Shown: positions 25,481 through 38,039 of the stretch, piece after piece | Layout of the letters: each line of letters starts with the position of its first letter | Numbering within the stretch: position 1 is the first letter of the stretch | Source of the DNA: Plazaster borealis | Lineage: Eukaryota > Echinodermata > Asteroidea > Forcipulatida > Labidiasteridae | Direction: 5' to 3' | Length of the DNA stretch: 64,000 bases | NCBI GenBank assembly: GCA_021014325.1 | Contig: CM037460.1 | Location: forward strand, 28,536,336 to 28,600,335 | Translations under genes and position numbers: made by a program | The notes under the pieces: model-generated | What the model was told of the DNA's origin: nothing | What the model saw: the letters and a program-made list of their open reading frames with translations, nothing else | Databases searched by the model: none

Positions 25481-25576
25481 TTGTATTCATCGGGAGCTGA
25501 ATGCCCGAAGCCAAGCAGTAATTTGACAGTAATGTTTCTTGTTTTTGTTTTTTTGTGTGTATGATGACAAAAATAA

Positions 25577-25860
25577 TAATAATCAAACAAAAGTGGACAA
25601 TCAATAAAAACCTAACGTTGATTTAACATTATGTTATCAACCAAAAATTGACAAACATTGAAACCTAAGACAAACTTTGATTACAAGTTATTTTATATAC
25701 CAAAACGGACTAACCATGAAAGTATATACAAACGTTGATTTAACGTATTTGATCAACCAAAAACGAAGCAACCATGACAACCTAAGACAAACGTTGCTTA
25801 CTTTTTCAACAAAAATGGACAAACATTGAAAACCTAAAACAAACGTTGATTAAAGGGTGT
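25577..25860 (+). repeat. degenerate minisatellite, about 75-bp unit
   Basis: Repeats CAAACGTTGATTTAACGT, ATCAACCAAAAA and GACAAACATTGAAAACCTAA. A further copy lies at 26215-26290, and related AACGTT-rich sequence at 24458-24610. Confidence 0.65.
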
Positions 25861-26033
25861 ACAACATTGTACAACATTGGTAAGGTTTAAATTGTTCACA
25901 GATTTGCACATAACTTACATGGTATAAAGATTGTCATAGTGGAAAACTTCCCTTGAAATAGTCTTGCTTGAAATGCTGTAGTTTTTAGGAAATGAGTAAA
26001 ACAATTAGTCTTTATCACTGGTGGTAAATCCGA

Positions 26034-26185
26034 TGTTTGAAAACAGTGAAAATATATAATGGGGTTTTTCACTGTTTTCCCATGTCTCCGAAGACCGATT
26101 TAGCTTAAACTTAGGTTTGTTATTTCATGTATATGGGTCACACCAAGTGTTTATACTGGTCTTTGACAATTAATGTAAGTTGTAC
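26034..26185. repeat. truncated MITE relative
   Basis: Ends with GGTCTTTGACAATTAA, the inverse of a terminal block of the 9091/18661 family, with a central hairpin around TTTTTCACTGTTTTC. No second end was found. Confidence 0.4.
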
Positions 26186-26299
26186 ATTTGCTTTAAACGA
26201 TATTCTACCGACCATAAATAGACCAACCATGAAAGCCTAAAACAAACATTGATTAAACGTTATTTTATCAACCAAAAACATGCTATCTTGGGTGTGTTA

Positions 26300-27389
26300 T
26301 GGTTGTATACCTAAAACACCTAAAAGTCACGTCCAGTTTCGAAGTTGAACAACAACAACACTGAGCAACACTGAGCATTGAATCAGTTAGGGTTATTTAA
26401 ATAACGTTAGGCCAACGTAATTTTATTTCCCTCAATCTAATCTTGCCAAGGTATACACAAACATATGATTAATAATTGGAATGTTATTAACAATACCTAC
26501 AAGCCTGACCCATACCCTACAAAATGTATGATTTGGATAGCCTATGTATGACCCGTATGACCTTCACGTGGCTCATGCATGTGCTTTAAACTTACTGCAA
26601 TATAATCCAATCAACTGGCTTAAAGCTCTTATTTTCAGAGTATCATTAATTGGCCTAAATATTATTTATCAGGTGTAATAATTATAAAGATACTTAATTC
26701 TAGCTAAAATTGCCAAGAAACTTTTATTCAATGGTCTGCCACTACACACAGAACTGTTCAGTCTGGTTTTTTTTAAGTTATTCACAGCCAGCCATCTTCA
26801 ATAGCTACTAGGCCTATGATGAGCAATAGGGGACATCAGTCACTTTTGTACATTGCATGCTTATACATTGTGCTTTTAAAATTACATGGAATAGAAATGA
26901 AATTTTTCAAGAATTTGTTGTTCCTGATATTCTTAAAAACATTATATAATCTGTGGCTTAATTTTTTACAGTGGTACAGTGGATCTTTGTATCAAGATGT
27001 AGATAAATACTTTTTTGGGCCTACATACAAAAATATTATACACAACCATAAGTTACTTGACCAAAAGATGAGGCTAACTGATTTATGTTTACAATCCTAA
27101 TTTTGTCACAGGAGAACAAATGATGCATATCCAACTTCGAGACTATAGACGTGACTTTTAGGTATTTTAGGTGAACAACCATAAACACACGCACCCTCCA
27201 TGGCGAACAGCAACAACATATGCACGAGATCAAAGCTTTGACGTCAAATCCATTTCTGAGTTGCATGAACTAGTTATAAGGTGTGTAATTTTGGCAGCCA
27301 TTTTGAAATTTCACGGCCGGAAGGCTGCCATTGTGGTTTTTAAAAGCTGCTTAGTTGAATTTGTCATGCCAGAAAACATTGCACCACAA
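26300..27389. other. no gene recognised
   Basis: AT-rich, with short open frames that show no family motif. Confidence 0.4.
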
Positions 27390-27760
27390 CATTGCTAAAA
27401 TCTGACCATAATAACAGATTTTATAAACTTGGCCCTTGACCTCAAGTGCGTTGACCTTTCTACGTTTCCGGTCATAGTGACGTAACGGAAGGTCGGAGAT
27501 TGGGCAAACTATAATTATTATTATTTCTAGATTCTGTATTACTTGAAGATTAATTTGATATATACGTTCCATAAGGATTTGGGCATTTTTTGAATTTTGA
27601 CCCCAATTGAACCCTACCAAAAATTGCTAGACCTTTCGAGAGGGACATCCAATCTTAATCTAATTGTTAGTAACCTTCAGGCAACCCCAAATCACTGTCA
27701 AACCTTTGTTCCAACGATAGAAAGTCCCTCGAAACATTAAGATTGATCTCCTTACTTATA
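27390..27760 (-). repeat. right arm of the 3.7-kb inverted-repeat structure
   Basis: Inverse of 24102-24465. The open frame on its minus strand (27351-27620) is a translation of this repeat. Confidence 0.8.
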
Positions 27761-27769
27761 TCCTTCCTC

Positions 27770-29150
27770 CATGGTTTGCTTTGACAGTATATCTCCATTA
27801 ATCAACTTTATGGCAACAATTGTTACGCACCTGTCAACGCTCCCTTGTGCTGGAATGATTTCGAAGAGATCGCCGCAATCCTTTCCAACACCACAGCTCT
27901 ACGTGAATGCAGAAGTTTCATAAAAATCAGCGTTGAAACAGCCCCAATGAGAAAGCAACTGAACACGATTTCTCGGATAAGCATGCCTGCTGGTGCTGGT
28001 ATAACTTATACGAGTGAATATGATTTTACAATAAAGTGGAGCCTCTATTGTATAATTACTTTCTCTCCATATGGAAGCTATAATAACCATGGGAACTGAA
28101 TTACACTCATACCAAGTTCAGACTGAGACAGTCTGACCTTGTCATGCTGTTGTGTGAACTTCCTGACCTCGTTTCCTGCAAGTGCTCGAATCAAGTCACG
28201 TCACAAATCTACACTGTGAGATGATAATGGACCTTGGCAATTAACTGGCCAGCTGGTCATTATGGTGATTTGTTTGGGTCAATACTTCTTTGCATCGTAC
28301 TTATACTATGGTTGGAAAGCTGACTTATAGTTCAGCTATCAATATCTTGATCAACGGCAACGGCATTTTCATGAAATTCATTCCTATGAGTGACCGAATA
28401 AAATGAACGTTTGTTGTTTCAATGTGCAGAGCGGAACTAATAAGACAAAAGACAGCTTAATTAGACAGAACCGATATGTGACTGTATGATTCAAATGAAG
28501 GCATAGGCCTATACCAAAATAAATTGCCCTATCCTGTTGTTTCTTCTTTCTTTTCCCGAGGGACATTATTAGTTTCTTCTTTACTATAAAGTGACGTTGT
28601 GTAACGATGTCAACAAAAGGTGGCGTTTATTATGAAGAGTGTGTTATCATCAAGCAGTTAGGTGTGCTAAGGAGAAGAAGCTAGGGCGGTGCGAAGGAAC
28701 GGAAGTGTATAATACAAAGAGACCCCACCACACGTCGGTGACGCCCCTCCTATTTGCATTTCCCAATTATTTGTTTACATCTAAGTGACTTTTTTTACAT
28801 GCCCAGCTGATGTCTAGGATTATTTGAGGCTTGATTTTGTTTTTTTATTAAGTAGTTTTTAATTAATTTGTGTTTATTAGTGAAACATAATAAACGACAA
28901 AGAGTTTCCATTTTCCTTTTAACAACAATAACACAATTTCATATGATCAAAGTAAACGATATTATTATCTTTTTATATTAATTTAATAGACTGAATGAGA
29001 TCATGAGATTGACGATCTTCAATTACTCTAAGCTTATCATTAGCTTTAGAGAAAAGCTTCAACTTAAGAAACAAAGGAGGGCGCTATATCAAAATAGACG
29101 GCACGTGCGCAAACGGCAAAGAACAGTTTGTTAATCATGTGAGTAAAGCC
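27770..29150. other. no gene recognised
   Basis: Mixed AT-rich sequence with short open frames only. Confidence 0.4.
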
Positions 29151-29189
29151 ATGGAGGTAGGGTAAAGCCTACTTTATAACTTGTTTCTT

Positions 29190-29470
29190 GTCGTCGAAAT
29201 ACTCATCAAAAAGGGACATTCCATGTACATTACTCTCTGAAATAGCTGCAAGTTTGGCTGATGATGTCCAACAGAAGTTGAAGCATAGCAAAGGATGACG
29301 TGGATTTGACCGTAATCACTGACGAAAAGCAAAGCGAAATGGACGTTGTGCCCACAATGTGTGACTGTGTAGTAGGCTTACGACTACGTGCCTGTGGTCA
29401 TGGTGGTCAGTGTGTATTACACAACAGTCTTTCAACTCATAGTTTCATTGAATACAGGAGACGGGTAAGT
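29190..29470 (+). other. possible coding exon(s), unrecognised
   Basis: Two abutting frames read like real protein: SEIAASLADDVQQKLKHSK, then, one base out of register near 29293, DDVDLTVITDEKQ followed by a Cys/His-rich stretch LRACGHGGQC. The second ends at a consensus donor (ACGG|GTAAGT, about 29470). It may be a decayed exon or two exons misread here. I recognise no family. Confidence 0.25.
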
Positions 29471-29539
29471 CAAAAAAATAAGATACTGATTGTAAAAGGT
29501 AATCACATCATGCACAATAATGATACAGGCTAAGTGGAT

Positions 29540-30850
29540 GGGTAGAGGTGGGGCAGGGCTGAGGTAGGTGGAAAGGGTGCTAGAACTCCCTGTATGTATG
29601 ACATGTGCATGAAGTAGTTAATACTGGGTAACCTTCTCTCTGATCATGCTGATATTGAATCCTCCAAGTCCCAAAATTATGACTAGGCATGGAGGAAGGG
29701 AGGTTACGCTATCAATCAGCTCCACTGGCATTTTGGGTGTAAGTCTTTCGGAGATCATGCAGGTTTGGAATTTCATCTCGTTTTTACCTCACAACGCTGC
29801 CATGAATCAAGACTAACACGAATGTTGTGCACTCTGGGAAATCGTATACCCGGGGTATGATGCCTTTTTCTCATCATTATCAAGCCTATTACCCCTCAGA
29901 GGGTCTAGGGATGCTTATTACCGATAAAAGTGGAATATGCTTGCTTGCCCCCCCCCCCCAGGCCTTTGATATTTTACAGGGTTCATAACCAGCTGAATTA
30001 CCACGAAGCCCGCCCCCTTTTCCTTCCAACACACAAGCCTATGGCCCAAAATACACAAGCCGTGGCATAAAGATCCCCCTCTGTATCCCCTACAAGCTGC
30101 TGATGTCTACAAGCTGTTCTAGATAAGAATGATTGGTGGTTGTTGATAAACACTAGGCCACAAAACACCCCTGGGTGCACTCAAACAGTGAGTCTTACAA
30201 ATCGTGTGCAAAATCATAGGAGATGGCATGACTCCTGATTCTGCACTGAGGTTTTCATGGTTAGCTACAGGCCCTATGCAAATGAGCTTCTGCAGTGTTT
30301 TTGGTGAAGGTGTGATGGGGGATTACCTCAAAGACTGATATTTTTGAACATTCATTGCGCGAATTATTAATATTTTAGCAAAAACCTGCGCAACGATTGT
30401 GTTAGGCTTTCACAAGGGAGAGAGAGGGCAAGGCCATTTGCAAAGGGCACTTCCATTGGAAAATCTTAAAGTCTATGGGAAACCTTTGAAGGGGCACCAA
30501 GGTCAAGACCAGGGGGAAACAGAAGCCATGGCCTCCGTGGCCTTCGTGTTATTCCAGGCCTGAGATGAGTGTATACAAAGTACATGTATGTAAACTTTTA
30601 TATACCACTTGTGGATGTGGGTGTAAGCGGGTTCTTTGTACATTGTACAGTGATACAATTCAATGACGCGTACAGTGCGGGGCGCCACCTATCCAGCCAG
30701 AAGGAGCATTGGTCAACAAAGATATTTTCCTGCGCCTTGCCCCTGGGTCCCACTGGTAAGCTAATTCACCAATTTGGATCCCAAAATGCATGACCTACAA
30801 TCCCGGCCGAAATGCCTGGGCCATGTAAAACTAAACATACCCTCCCCGCT
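29540..30850. other. no gene recognised
   Basis: Contains a C13-14 tract near 29948 and short open frames without family resemblance. Confidence 0.4.
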
Positions 30851-30851
30851 C

Positions 30852-31140
30852 GCATATTTTTTTCTTTACACCGCAGCGAGGGGTTTTGTACTGTAATACT
30901 GCCAATTCCTGTCTTGAGGTGAGACTACAAACATGTATGCCTATAAAGGGTTAGGTTTAGGGTTAGGGTTTGGGTTAGGGTTTGGGTTAGGGTTAGGGTT
31001 AGGGTCAGGGTTAGAGTCAGGGTTAGGGTTAGGGTTAGGGTTAGGGTTAGGTTTAGGGTTAGACGTAGTCTCCTATCTCAAAGCGGAATTGACAGTGTTA
31101 CAGCACAAAACCCCTCGCTGCGGTGTAAAAAAAAATACGC
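30852..31140. mobile_element. foldback element with a telomere-like array in its loop
   Basis: Arms 30852-30928 and 31065-31140 are inverted copies (TTTACACCGCAGCGAGGGGT pairs with its complement at the right). Almost the whole loop is TTAGGG-type repeat. Non-coding. No convincing target duplication was found. Confidence 0.75.
30948..31062 (+). repeat. interstitial telomere-like repeat, (TTAGGG)n
   Basis: About nineteen units of GGGTTA with scattered variants (TTTGGG, TCAGGG). The Gly/Leu-repeat open frame across it is an artefact of the repeat. Confidence 0.95.
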
Positions 31141-31929
31141 TCCCCGCTCCCCCGCTGTCCCGCTCAATGTTAGGAGCGCAGACCGCGCAATGCAGCAATG
31201 AGAGGCAATATTGAACGGGGGCCGGGGGGGGGGCAGGGGCCCAACGAGATAGGGCTGGGGTTGTCTGAAATTGTTGAGCCTAAAAAAACAATATAAAAAA
31301 GAAGGCTTCATTTTTTTTAAAGAATGTGCACACACAATGAACATTCATTGCTTGCTGAGCAGGGGGAGGGGAATACTTTTTGTTGTGGGGGCTTAATGAG
31401 ATATGGCCGGGTTGTAGCTATATAGTTGAACACTGGATGATTTAATGAAAGAGCTTTTCGTGGCGTCAGGCGTCACTGACGAAATCGTCTCGATCTTTTA
31501 AGAATCACACTTTTATTACGCATCTGTCTTTCTTCTATCGCAGCGGCGTAGTTAGGAATTTGTCGGTGGGGGGCATAGGGGGGCATTGCTTCCAAGTGGG
31601 GGGGGGGGCAGGGAGAATGGGTGTGTCAGTGGTGGGGGTCATGTACTCCTAGCCCTAGAACTATGAGGTTTGATCCGCTATCGCCTACACGAACCTCATA
31701 GAGTGCCATGTACAAAACCCTATCAGAAACTTTTTGCCCTTTACATTTAAATGCACCCGGAGTTCTCTTTTGAAACCGGATCTCGCGAAAATTAGGCTAT
31801 ACGTGTTTTTTTGTTCTCACAGTGAGCTCGGCGCGGGTCCAGAAAATCCACTCCTCAAAAAAAAAGTTTAAATCTCACTGTTTTTCAGAATCCTCGCCTT
31901 CCGGTAGAAATATGGCCGCCGCTGTAATT

Positions 31930-33720
31930 TATAAATGGTATGCTGCGCGCTACGCTGGTAACGATAACCAACGGTTCATGTACAAAACATTGGTTTATGT
32001 GGACCATCGTTGCGCGTGCGCGTAGCATGTATGGCACGCCAAAGCGGAATTTATTCAACCCTGCACGGAAACTGCGGCAACATAAAAAAAATACCGCAAC
32101 ATTAAAAAAAAACCTCAACATTAAAAAAAGATTTTCAACAACTCTACAAGTTTTTGTCAACGGTATAATATTCATTGTCCAACATTTACAAAAAACTTGT
32201 CAACATTTTTAAAAACATGCATCAACATGCGGAATTCATTCAAACCTGGACGGCAGCTGCAACAACATTTCAAAATATACACCACAACATTTAAAACAGA
32301 CATTCATCAACTTTATAAGCTGTTTCAATAGTAACATTAACCGTTCAACACAACAAACAAAAATGAGGCTATTAGTTCTTTCAAAAACATATGCCAACGC
32401 GGGGAAAAACATGTGTCAACATTAAAAACAAAATATGCACAACCCCGGGGGAAAAAATATTTGTCAACATTTAAAAAAAATTGTTCTGATTAATTAACTA
32501 GAAAGTACATGTCAACATTGCCAACACTACCAACTACTTGTTGACAAATATATGTGCCAACCCATCCTGCTACAAAATTCACCTAAAAATACGTGTTAAT
32601 ATTTTCGTCCAACAAATATGATAAAAAATATATGCCAACATTCACGTGACCGCCGCGACGGAGTACATGCGCGAAGTATGCTGCGCTGCACCCGGCAGTC
32701 AACGTGCGTTCTCGGTGTGGTCTCTAGCCTTGATCAAGGCGTTGGAGTTTTTTCTCAATTTTATTATATTGTTTTCATTTTTATTTTATTTGCGCCGCGC
32801 TACACATCCGAGCTACCAACACGAGCTACCAACCCGCCCGAGCTGTGCGCATGGTGTGTGTGTGTGCGCGCGTGGTCGTGTGAGCTGTATGCGACACTCA
32901 CCGATCAACGCCTTGACGTTTCTGTCTCCCCGCCGATGACTCATTACTATAATGCGCGCGAAAGGCGAGACCCCATTGGTCAGTGGCGGAAGTCTTGTTT
33001 ACTCATTCTTATGAATATGCATGCAGAATCCAGATGTGGCTACACTGGCGCGCCGGTTTGAATTTGGGAATACTTTGTTATAATAATATCTATCTGAAAA
33101 TGTTGCGTATTCTCCTCAGCTGAGCGAGACAATGAGGGCATGGAATTAAACAAATGAGGTTGCGTGGATCGATTTGTTACATACATTACATACACCATTT
33201 TCCAGCAGGAAGACGCTTTCTGATGTATTTTTCGTAGTGACGTAAGGCCCGATTGACCATCTACTGTCTCCATCTTGCATCATTAAACAGTGATTTAATC
33301 ATTGTTGGTGCATTCATTGGAGGAAGAATATACAAAACAAAGACCTCAATAAACTACCATTATTGATTGTTTCATCATGAAGGCATATAGCTCATTGCAC
33401 TTTTTATATCATTTGGGCCGCCCCACTAAAAAAGAGCTGCCTAACCAAATTTCCCAAGTACATTCACTAGAATAGGGTAGCTAAAAATCTATTTCGCATG
33501 TATCATGTGTGGCTGTATCCTGTCAATTTTTGTTTGGCAGTAAATTCTTATAAGACCCTGTCTGAGAACAATTCAAAAGTATGAAGACGGTGTGGCTGCA
33601 CAGAGTCGGACTTCGAGAGGACATGTCAGGAAAAGACAGATGCAGAAACTACATCAACTCCAGAATTAATAACCAAAAGAATGGCGAGTGATCAGGGTAG
33701 TCCAATGAGGGAACTTGAGT
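31930..33720 (+). repeat. left arm of a large nested inverted repeat
   Basis: Blocks recur inverted on the right: 31938-32010 with 39965-40040; 32728-32850 with 39800-39926; 32940-33060 with 39580-39705; 33060-33720 with 38925-39580. The sub-block 32030-32640 (CACGCCAAAGCGGAATTTAT then AACATT-rich repeats) instead matches 38040-38400. No coding motif was found. Confidence 0.85.
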
Positions 33721-34031
33721 GCAGCGCAAAAGCTCCAGGGCCGCGCCCGGGTTCAGCACTTGTGAGCTGACTGACCAGCCTCGCAGATTACCGGTCAAAA
33801 ATGGCTGAGACAATGCTACACACAAACGCCATTAAGTCGGTAACTACTCACATCGCATCACATACAGCAAGCATGATATTGATATGGTACAAAGGTCATA
33901 GTGAGAGAAGCTCGTGATTGGACGTCAAAATGAATAATTCATTTGCTTCCCATCCTGTGTTGTCTGCAATAGGTCTGACGAAAGATTTAAATATTCATGA
34001 GCTGCATACTAGCATATCCGAGAGCCCCCCC

Positions 34032-34057
34032 ATTTTCGTCCAATATTGGACGAAAAT
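34032..34057. repeat. 26-bp perfect palindrome
   Basis: Each half-site reads ATTTTCGTCCAAT and is followed directly by its exact complement, with no spacer. Confidence 0.95.
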
Positions 34058-35619
34058 ATCAAGAAACACATTAAACCCGGAAGTTACAGACCCGTCAAGG
34101 CTGACGGCCTCCGCATGCGGAGAGTGGTACGAGTGCGGATGACCTGCGCACAGTGTGTGTACAAGCGTCGTACGACGTGATACACACACAGTGTATACGG
34201 GTGGGTCGTGCGATGCGATACACACCTTACGCACACACATACGGGTGTGTTTACGGCGTCTTTTTTGGAGTGAAAAATGCGACTGCCTTGATCAAGGCTA
34301 TGTGGTCTCTGGTAATAAATCATCCCCTCACTGTTTGGATGTTGTTTTGGTGGGAGACAATTAAGTGTCTCCGTTTTCCAAATTATCAAGGCAATGGTTG
34401 AAACGGACCTAATCTTTGATTTTGTTATCCATCTACACGGAAGAAAGAATGATGGGGGGGGTAGAGAAAGGGGAGGGGAGGGCGTTTTGGAAGGGGAAGG
34501 GGTTGTTGGGACTCACTAAAAAGAACTTTTATCCGGTGATAATTATGTTGAGCCAGTTTGTTTGTCCATTTAATGGAATGGCTCAAAACATATTTTCAGT
34601 GCGCTACATAAGCTGCACTTCATCAGTCACCATTTTGGCTTTAGTATCCTTTTTATGAAAGTTTTGCAACAAGGAGTGATCAAAATCTAGTTTGTTAGGG
34701 CAGAAGGATCCCGGAGGATGAGTATTTTTTGTTTGTTTATAGTTTACGTAATCTCGTCTTGATACAAGCCCTGATCTTTCTTTAATTTTGTGTACCTGAC
34801 TTGTTCTTGTAGTAATTCAAGCAGGATTTGCAAGTTCTGTTCGTCCATTTCTTTGAGTATGTTTTCTTCGGTTGAAATTTGCAATCTAGCCCGAGTTAGT
34901 TGGTCTTGTTCTTTTGTCTTTTAAAGGCCAACAGAGGAGGTAGATGTAAGAGTTTGTTAAGGAAATCACTGTCATTTATTAAGTGCCAGTGTTTCAACAG
35001 TGCACGTTTGAGATAGAGTGGTGTATTTGTGGCAAGAAAGGCAACATAACAACCAGAGGCGGATTCGTTTCTTTCTTGATGTTAGGTGGTGCACTCAACA
35101 TTGAATTTCTGTGGTCATCATTAGATTTCGTGAAGCGGGTCAATTCTTCTGTGTTGTATCCACGTTCTATCACTTTTTCTTTAAAGAAATTGACCTAACT
35201 CTCGAAATCTTTTGTGTGTGTGCATATCCGTTTACATTTCATATTTTCACCTTTAATGACGCCACCATCATAGACTCGGGGTGCGCAGAATCTCGAGCAA
35301 GATATTGGAACGTGTCCGTTTTTTCCGTTGCTACAGTTTGAAACAGTTGAAAACAGTTTGTGCGTGTTCGTTAACCTCACGAAAATACTCTTCACCAACG
35401 TTTATGTCATTTGTTGTTGTCTTTGGATAAGCTTCAGCCACGAATCGTACCAGTGCCAACTAAAAAGCAGAAATAACTCCACTGTCTTCCATTTTATTAA
35501 ACGCTAAACCTGCAAAATAATCTCATTTTGACGTACCAAGATTAGAAGTTGAAAATGGCGGTATTTCAATTCCGGTTGTCTCTGCGCAAGCGCATTTGTA
35601 CAAGCAGCTGTAGTCTGGT

Positions 35620-35960
35620 TACCAGGCCTGACGTATCGGAATACGGTCGACGAAACGAATAGTCCATGAGCCAGCCCCACTTGCCGGTACCAACTCAAGG
35701 GACTAATTCTAATATCACTTTTCTTGTTGCAAATAATCCATAAATTATTATAAACTATGATAGCCTTTCCAAAAAATTAGATTTCTACCAGTTTTCGAAA
35801 GATTTTCACCGTAAAATCTTAAACCTCTTAGCCTCTTCCGTTATTGATAAGTCAACGGCCGTTTAGATAGTACAACTTTGTTAAGCCCATGTGTTTGCAC
35901 GGAGAGTGAATATTTAAGTGTGCATACTCAAACAGCCGTTGTATTTGTCACTTGGCAAGC
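35620..35960 (+). repeat. inner inverted-repeat arm, left
   Basis: Pairs with 37615-37935 (shared TTAAGCCCATGTGTTTGCA, ACTTTTCTTGTTGCAAATAA and others). Lies inside the outer 31.9-40.0 kb structure, about 1.7 kb from its partner. Confidence 0.85.
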
Positions 35961-36129
35961 ATGCTGCCTGTCAACAACGTTTCTTTTTGTCAATAATTGC
36001 TGATGTACTTTCCTTAACAGTCATCAAGAGGAATTAATTGGTTTAAGTATCAATTTGTTGAAAAATGCCTTTGTTGTACGTTATATAACATTGCCTTTAG
36101 TTTATAAATGTTGTTTGTAAAGTTTAGAG

Positions 36130-36790
36130 AAGGTTGTGGTGCAGTTTTGTTCTATCATAATTAATAGGTCATTACTAGAGTTGAGTATGCAGCACCTGTC
36201 TGGTTACGGCGTTATCAAACTGAATCAACAATACACTCTGGAGAGAGTTCAGATGCGTTTTGTGTTTTTGTTAGGTCTCCTTAGAAGTGCTTTAAATACT
36301 TCTGTCAAAGAAAAGTGGATTTAGGGAGAAACATTTCCACCAAATATGTGCAGGCCTACTTACCCATATCGGGGATAGGGGTGGGGTGGGGTGGGGATGG
36401 CAGAGGGTGCCACTTACCATTTGTTAATGCCTGTGGCATTTTAACGCTGCATCACAACGCACATAGAAAAGAAAAGAACAACAATTGCGCTAGAATTTTT
36501 TTCTTCTTTAACCACTCAAATTAAAGAAAAACAGTAGAGTGGAAGAAGCCTATAGTATAAGAGATGCCTGGAAGAAGGAAAGAAAAACAAGTTCCCCGCA
36601 TGCAACCCCTCAATAATGTTCACAAGTATATTTATTTAAGTGCTCTATAATGTTTATTTATTCATTTGGCTATGTACTGTATGTTATTATATTCGCTCTT
36701 TTGTTCTGTTTGTTAAGCGCATTGATAGTTCTCTCCAGTTCTGAAATGCGCTATATAAAAATTTGCTATTATTATTATTATTATTAATTT
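36130..36790 (+). pseudogene. LINE 3'-end fragment with (ATT)n tail
   Basis: Frames read SLLE, then AAPVW after a frameshift, then TLERVQMRFVFLLGLL, resembling the thumb region of LINE reverse transcriptases (LEY.xPVW, LERVQ.R). The 3' end carries GAAATGCGCTATATAAA followed by an ATT array. Truncated at both coding ends. Confidence 0.55.
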
Positions 36791-37614
36791 CTGGTCAGGG
36801 GAGCCACCCGTAGCCGGTAGATGATTTCTAAGTAATTATAAGTGAAATAGTGAAGGCTAAAAACACCAGAAGATTTTATTTTAGAGGGAATCGAATCCTA
36901 AAGCCCGGGAAAACGATAAAAAGAAAGTGAGCACGGATGAGCAGCGCAGCACTTTCTTTCTCGGCCATTTAAAATGTCCTTCCTCAATGATCACAGTGTC
37001 AAGGGTTATGCAACAATAGCTATCAATTGGAAAAGCAAACATGTTATATAATTTTTAAAAAAAGCGTCGTAAAATTAAAATCAAGAAATAGGCCCCCCAA
37101 AAATAACAATACAAAATAAAAGGAAATAATTTTCAGGTCCAATGCGTTGCATGTCCTCCACGGCGGACCGACCAAAACTGCTCTTAGGTCGGCCTTTTCC
37201 TGTTACTTTTTCTTTCATTCATAATAAATGAAATTTACAAATTTTCTGTGTATTACATTTCTGAAATCCAGGTATTTTAGTACTACAATTATACTTAAAA
37301 ATGTGAACAAAATTGATCTAGATCGTCACCGACCGCTGCACCCGTGTTGTCCTCGTTCAGCATAATGGGCGAACGGGGCATCACATTCACGGCACGTTCT
37401 TACTGGTTTTTTTTTACTCAGTTTGCACTTTTCCCCTCCTTTTCATCAACAAACAACAAAACAGCTTACCTCTACTCTATATAAATATATACACACATTG
37501 ATTGTTTACTCATAAAGGTCTAAAATCAACTGTAAACTGTCGACATTTTGTCGCCAAAGCGAAAACAAGATAGCTGCCGATCTGTTTTTAATGGCAGGCA
37601 GCAAAGTGATAAAT

Positions 37615-37935
37615 ACAACAGCTGTTTGAGTATGCACACTCAAATTATTCTCTTTCCATGCAAACACATGGGCTTAACAAATGTTACTATTTAAACAGCC
37701 GTTGACTTAACAACAACGGAAGAGGCTAAGAGGCTTCAGATTTTACGGTGAAAATCTTTCGAAAACTGATAGAAATCTAATTTTTTGGACAGGCTATCAT
37801 AATGTATGGTAAGTTATGGATTATTTGCAACAAGAAAAGTGATATTAGAATTAGTCCCGCGAGGTGGTACCAATCATGTTGAATTTCAGCACCTGGCTCA
37901 TGGACTAGACGATTTTAATTGAGTCGACGTCGTAA
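37615..37935 (-). repeat. inner inverted-repeat arm, right
   Basis: Inverse of 35620-35960. Confidence 0.85.
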
Positions 37936-38039
37936 GGGAATTTTTGGAACCAAATTAAAGCTGCTGCAACCTCATTCCGCCGAGGTAATCGAACTTTTTG
38001 GTCCGTGAATCTCGATATATCTTTTTTACAATCATGTCA

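Noticed and set aside
30933..31214. Gly/Leu-repeat open reading frame
   Set aside because: It is the translation of the TTAGGG-type array.
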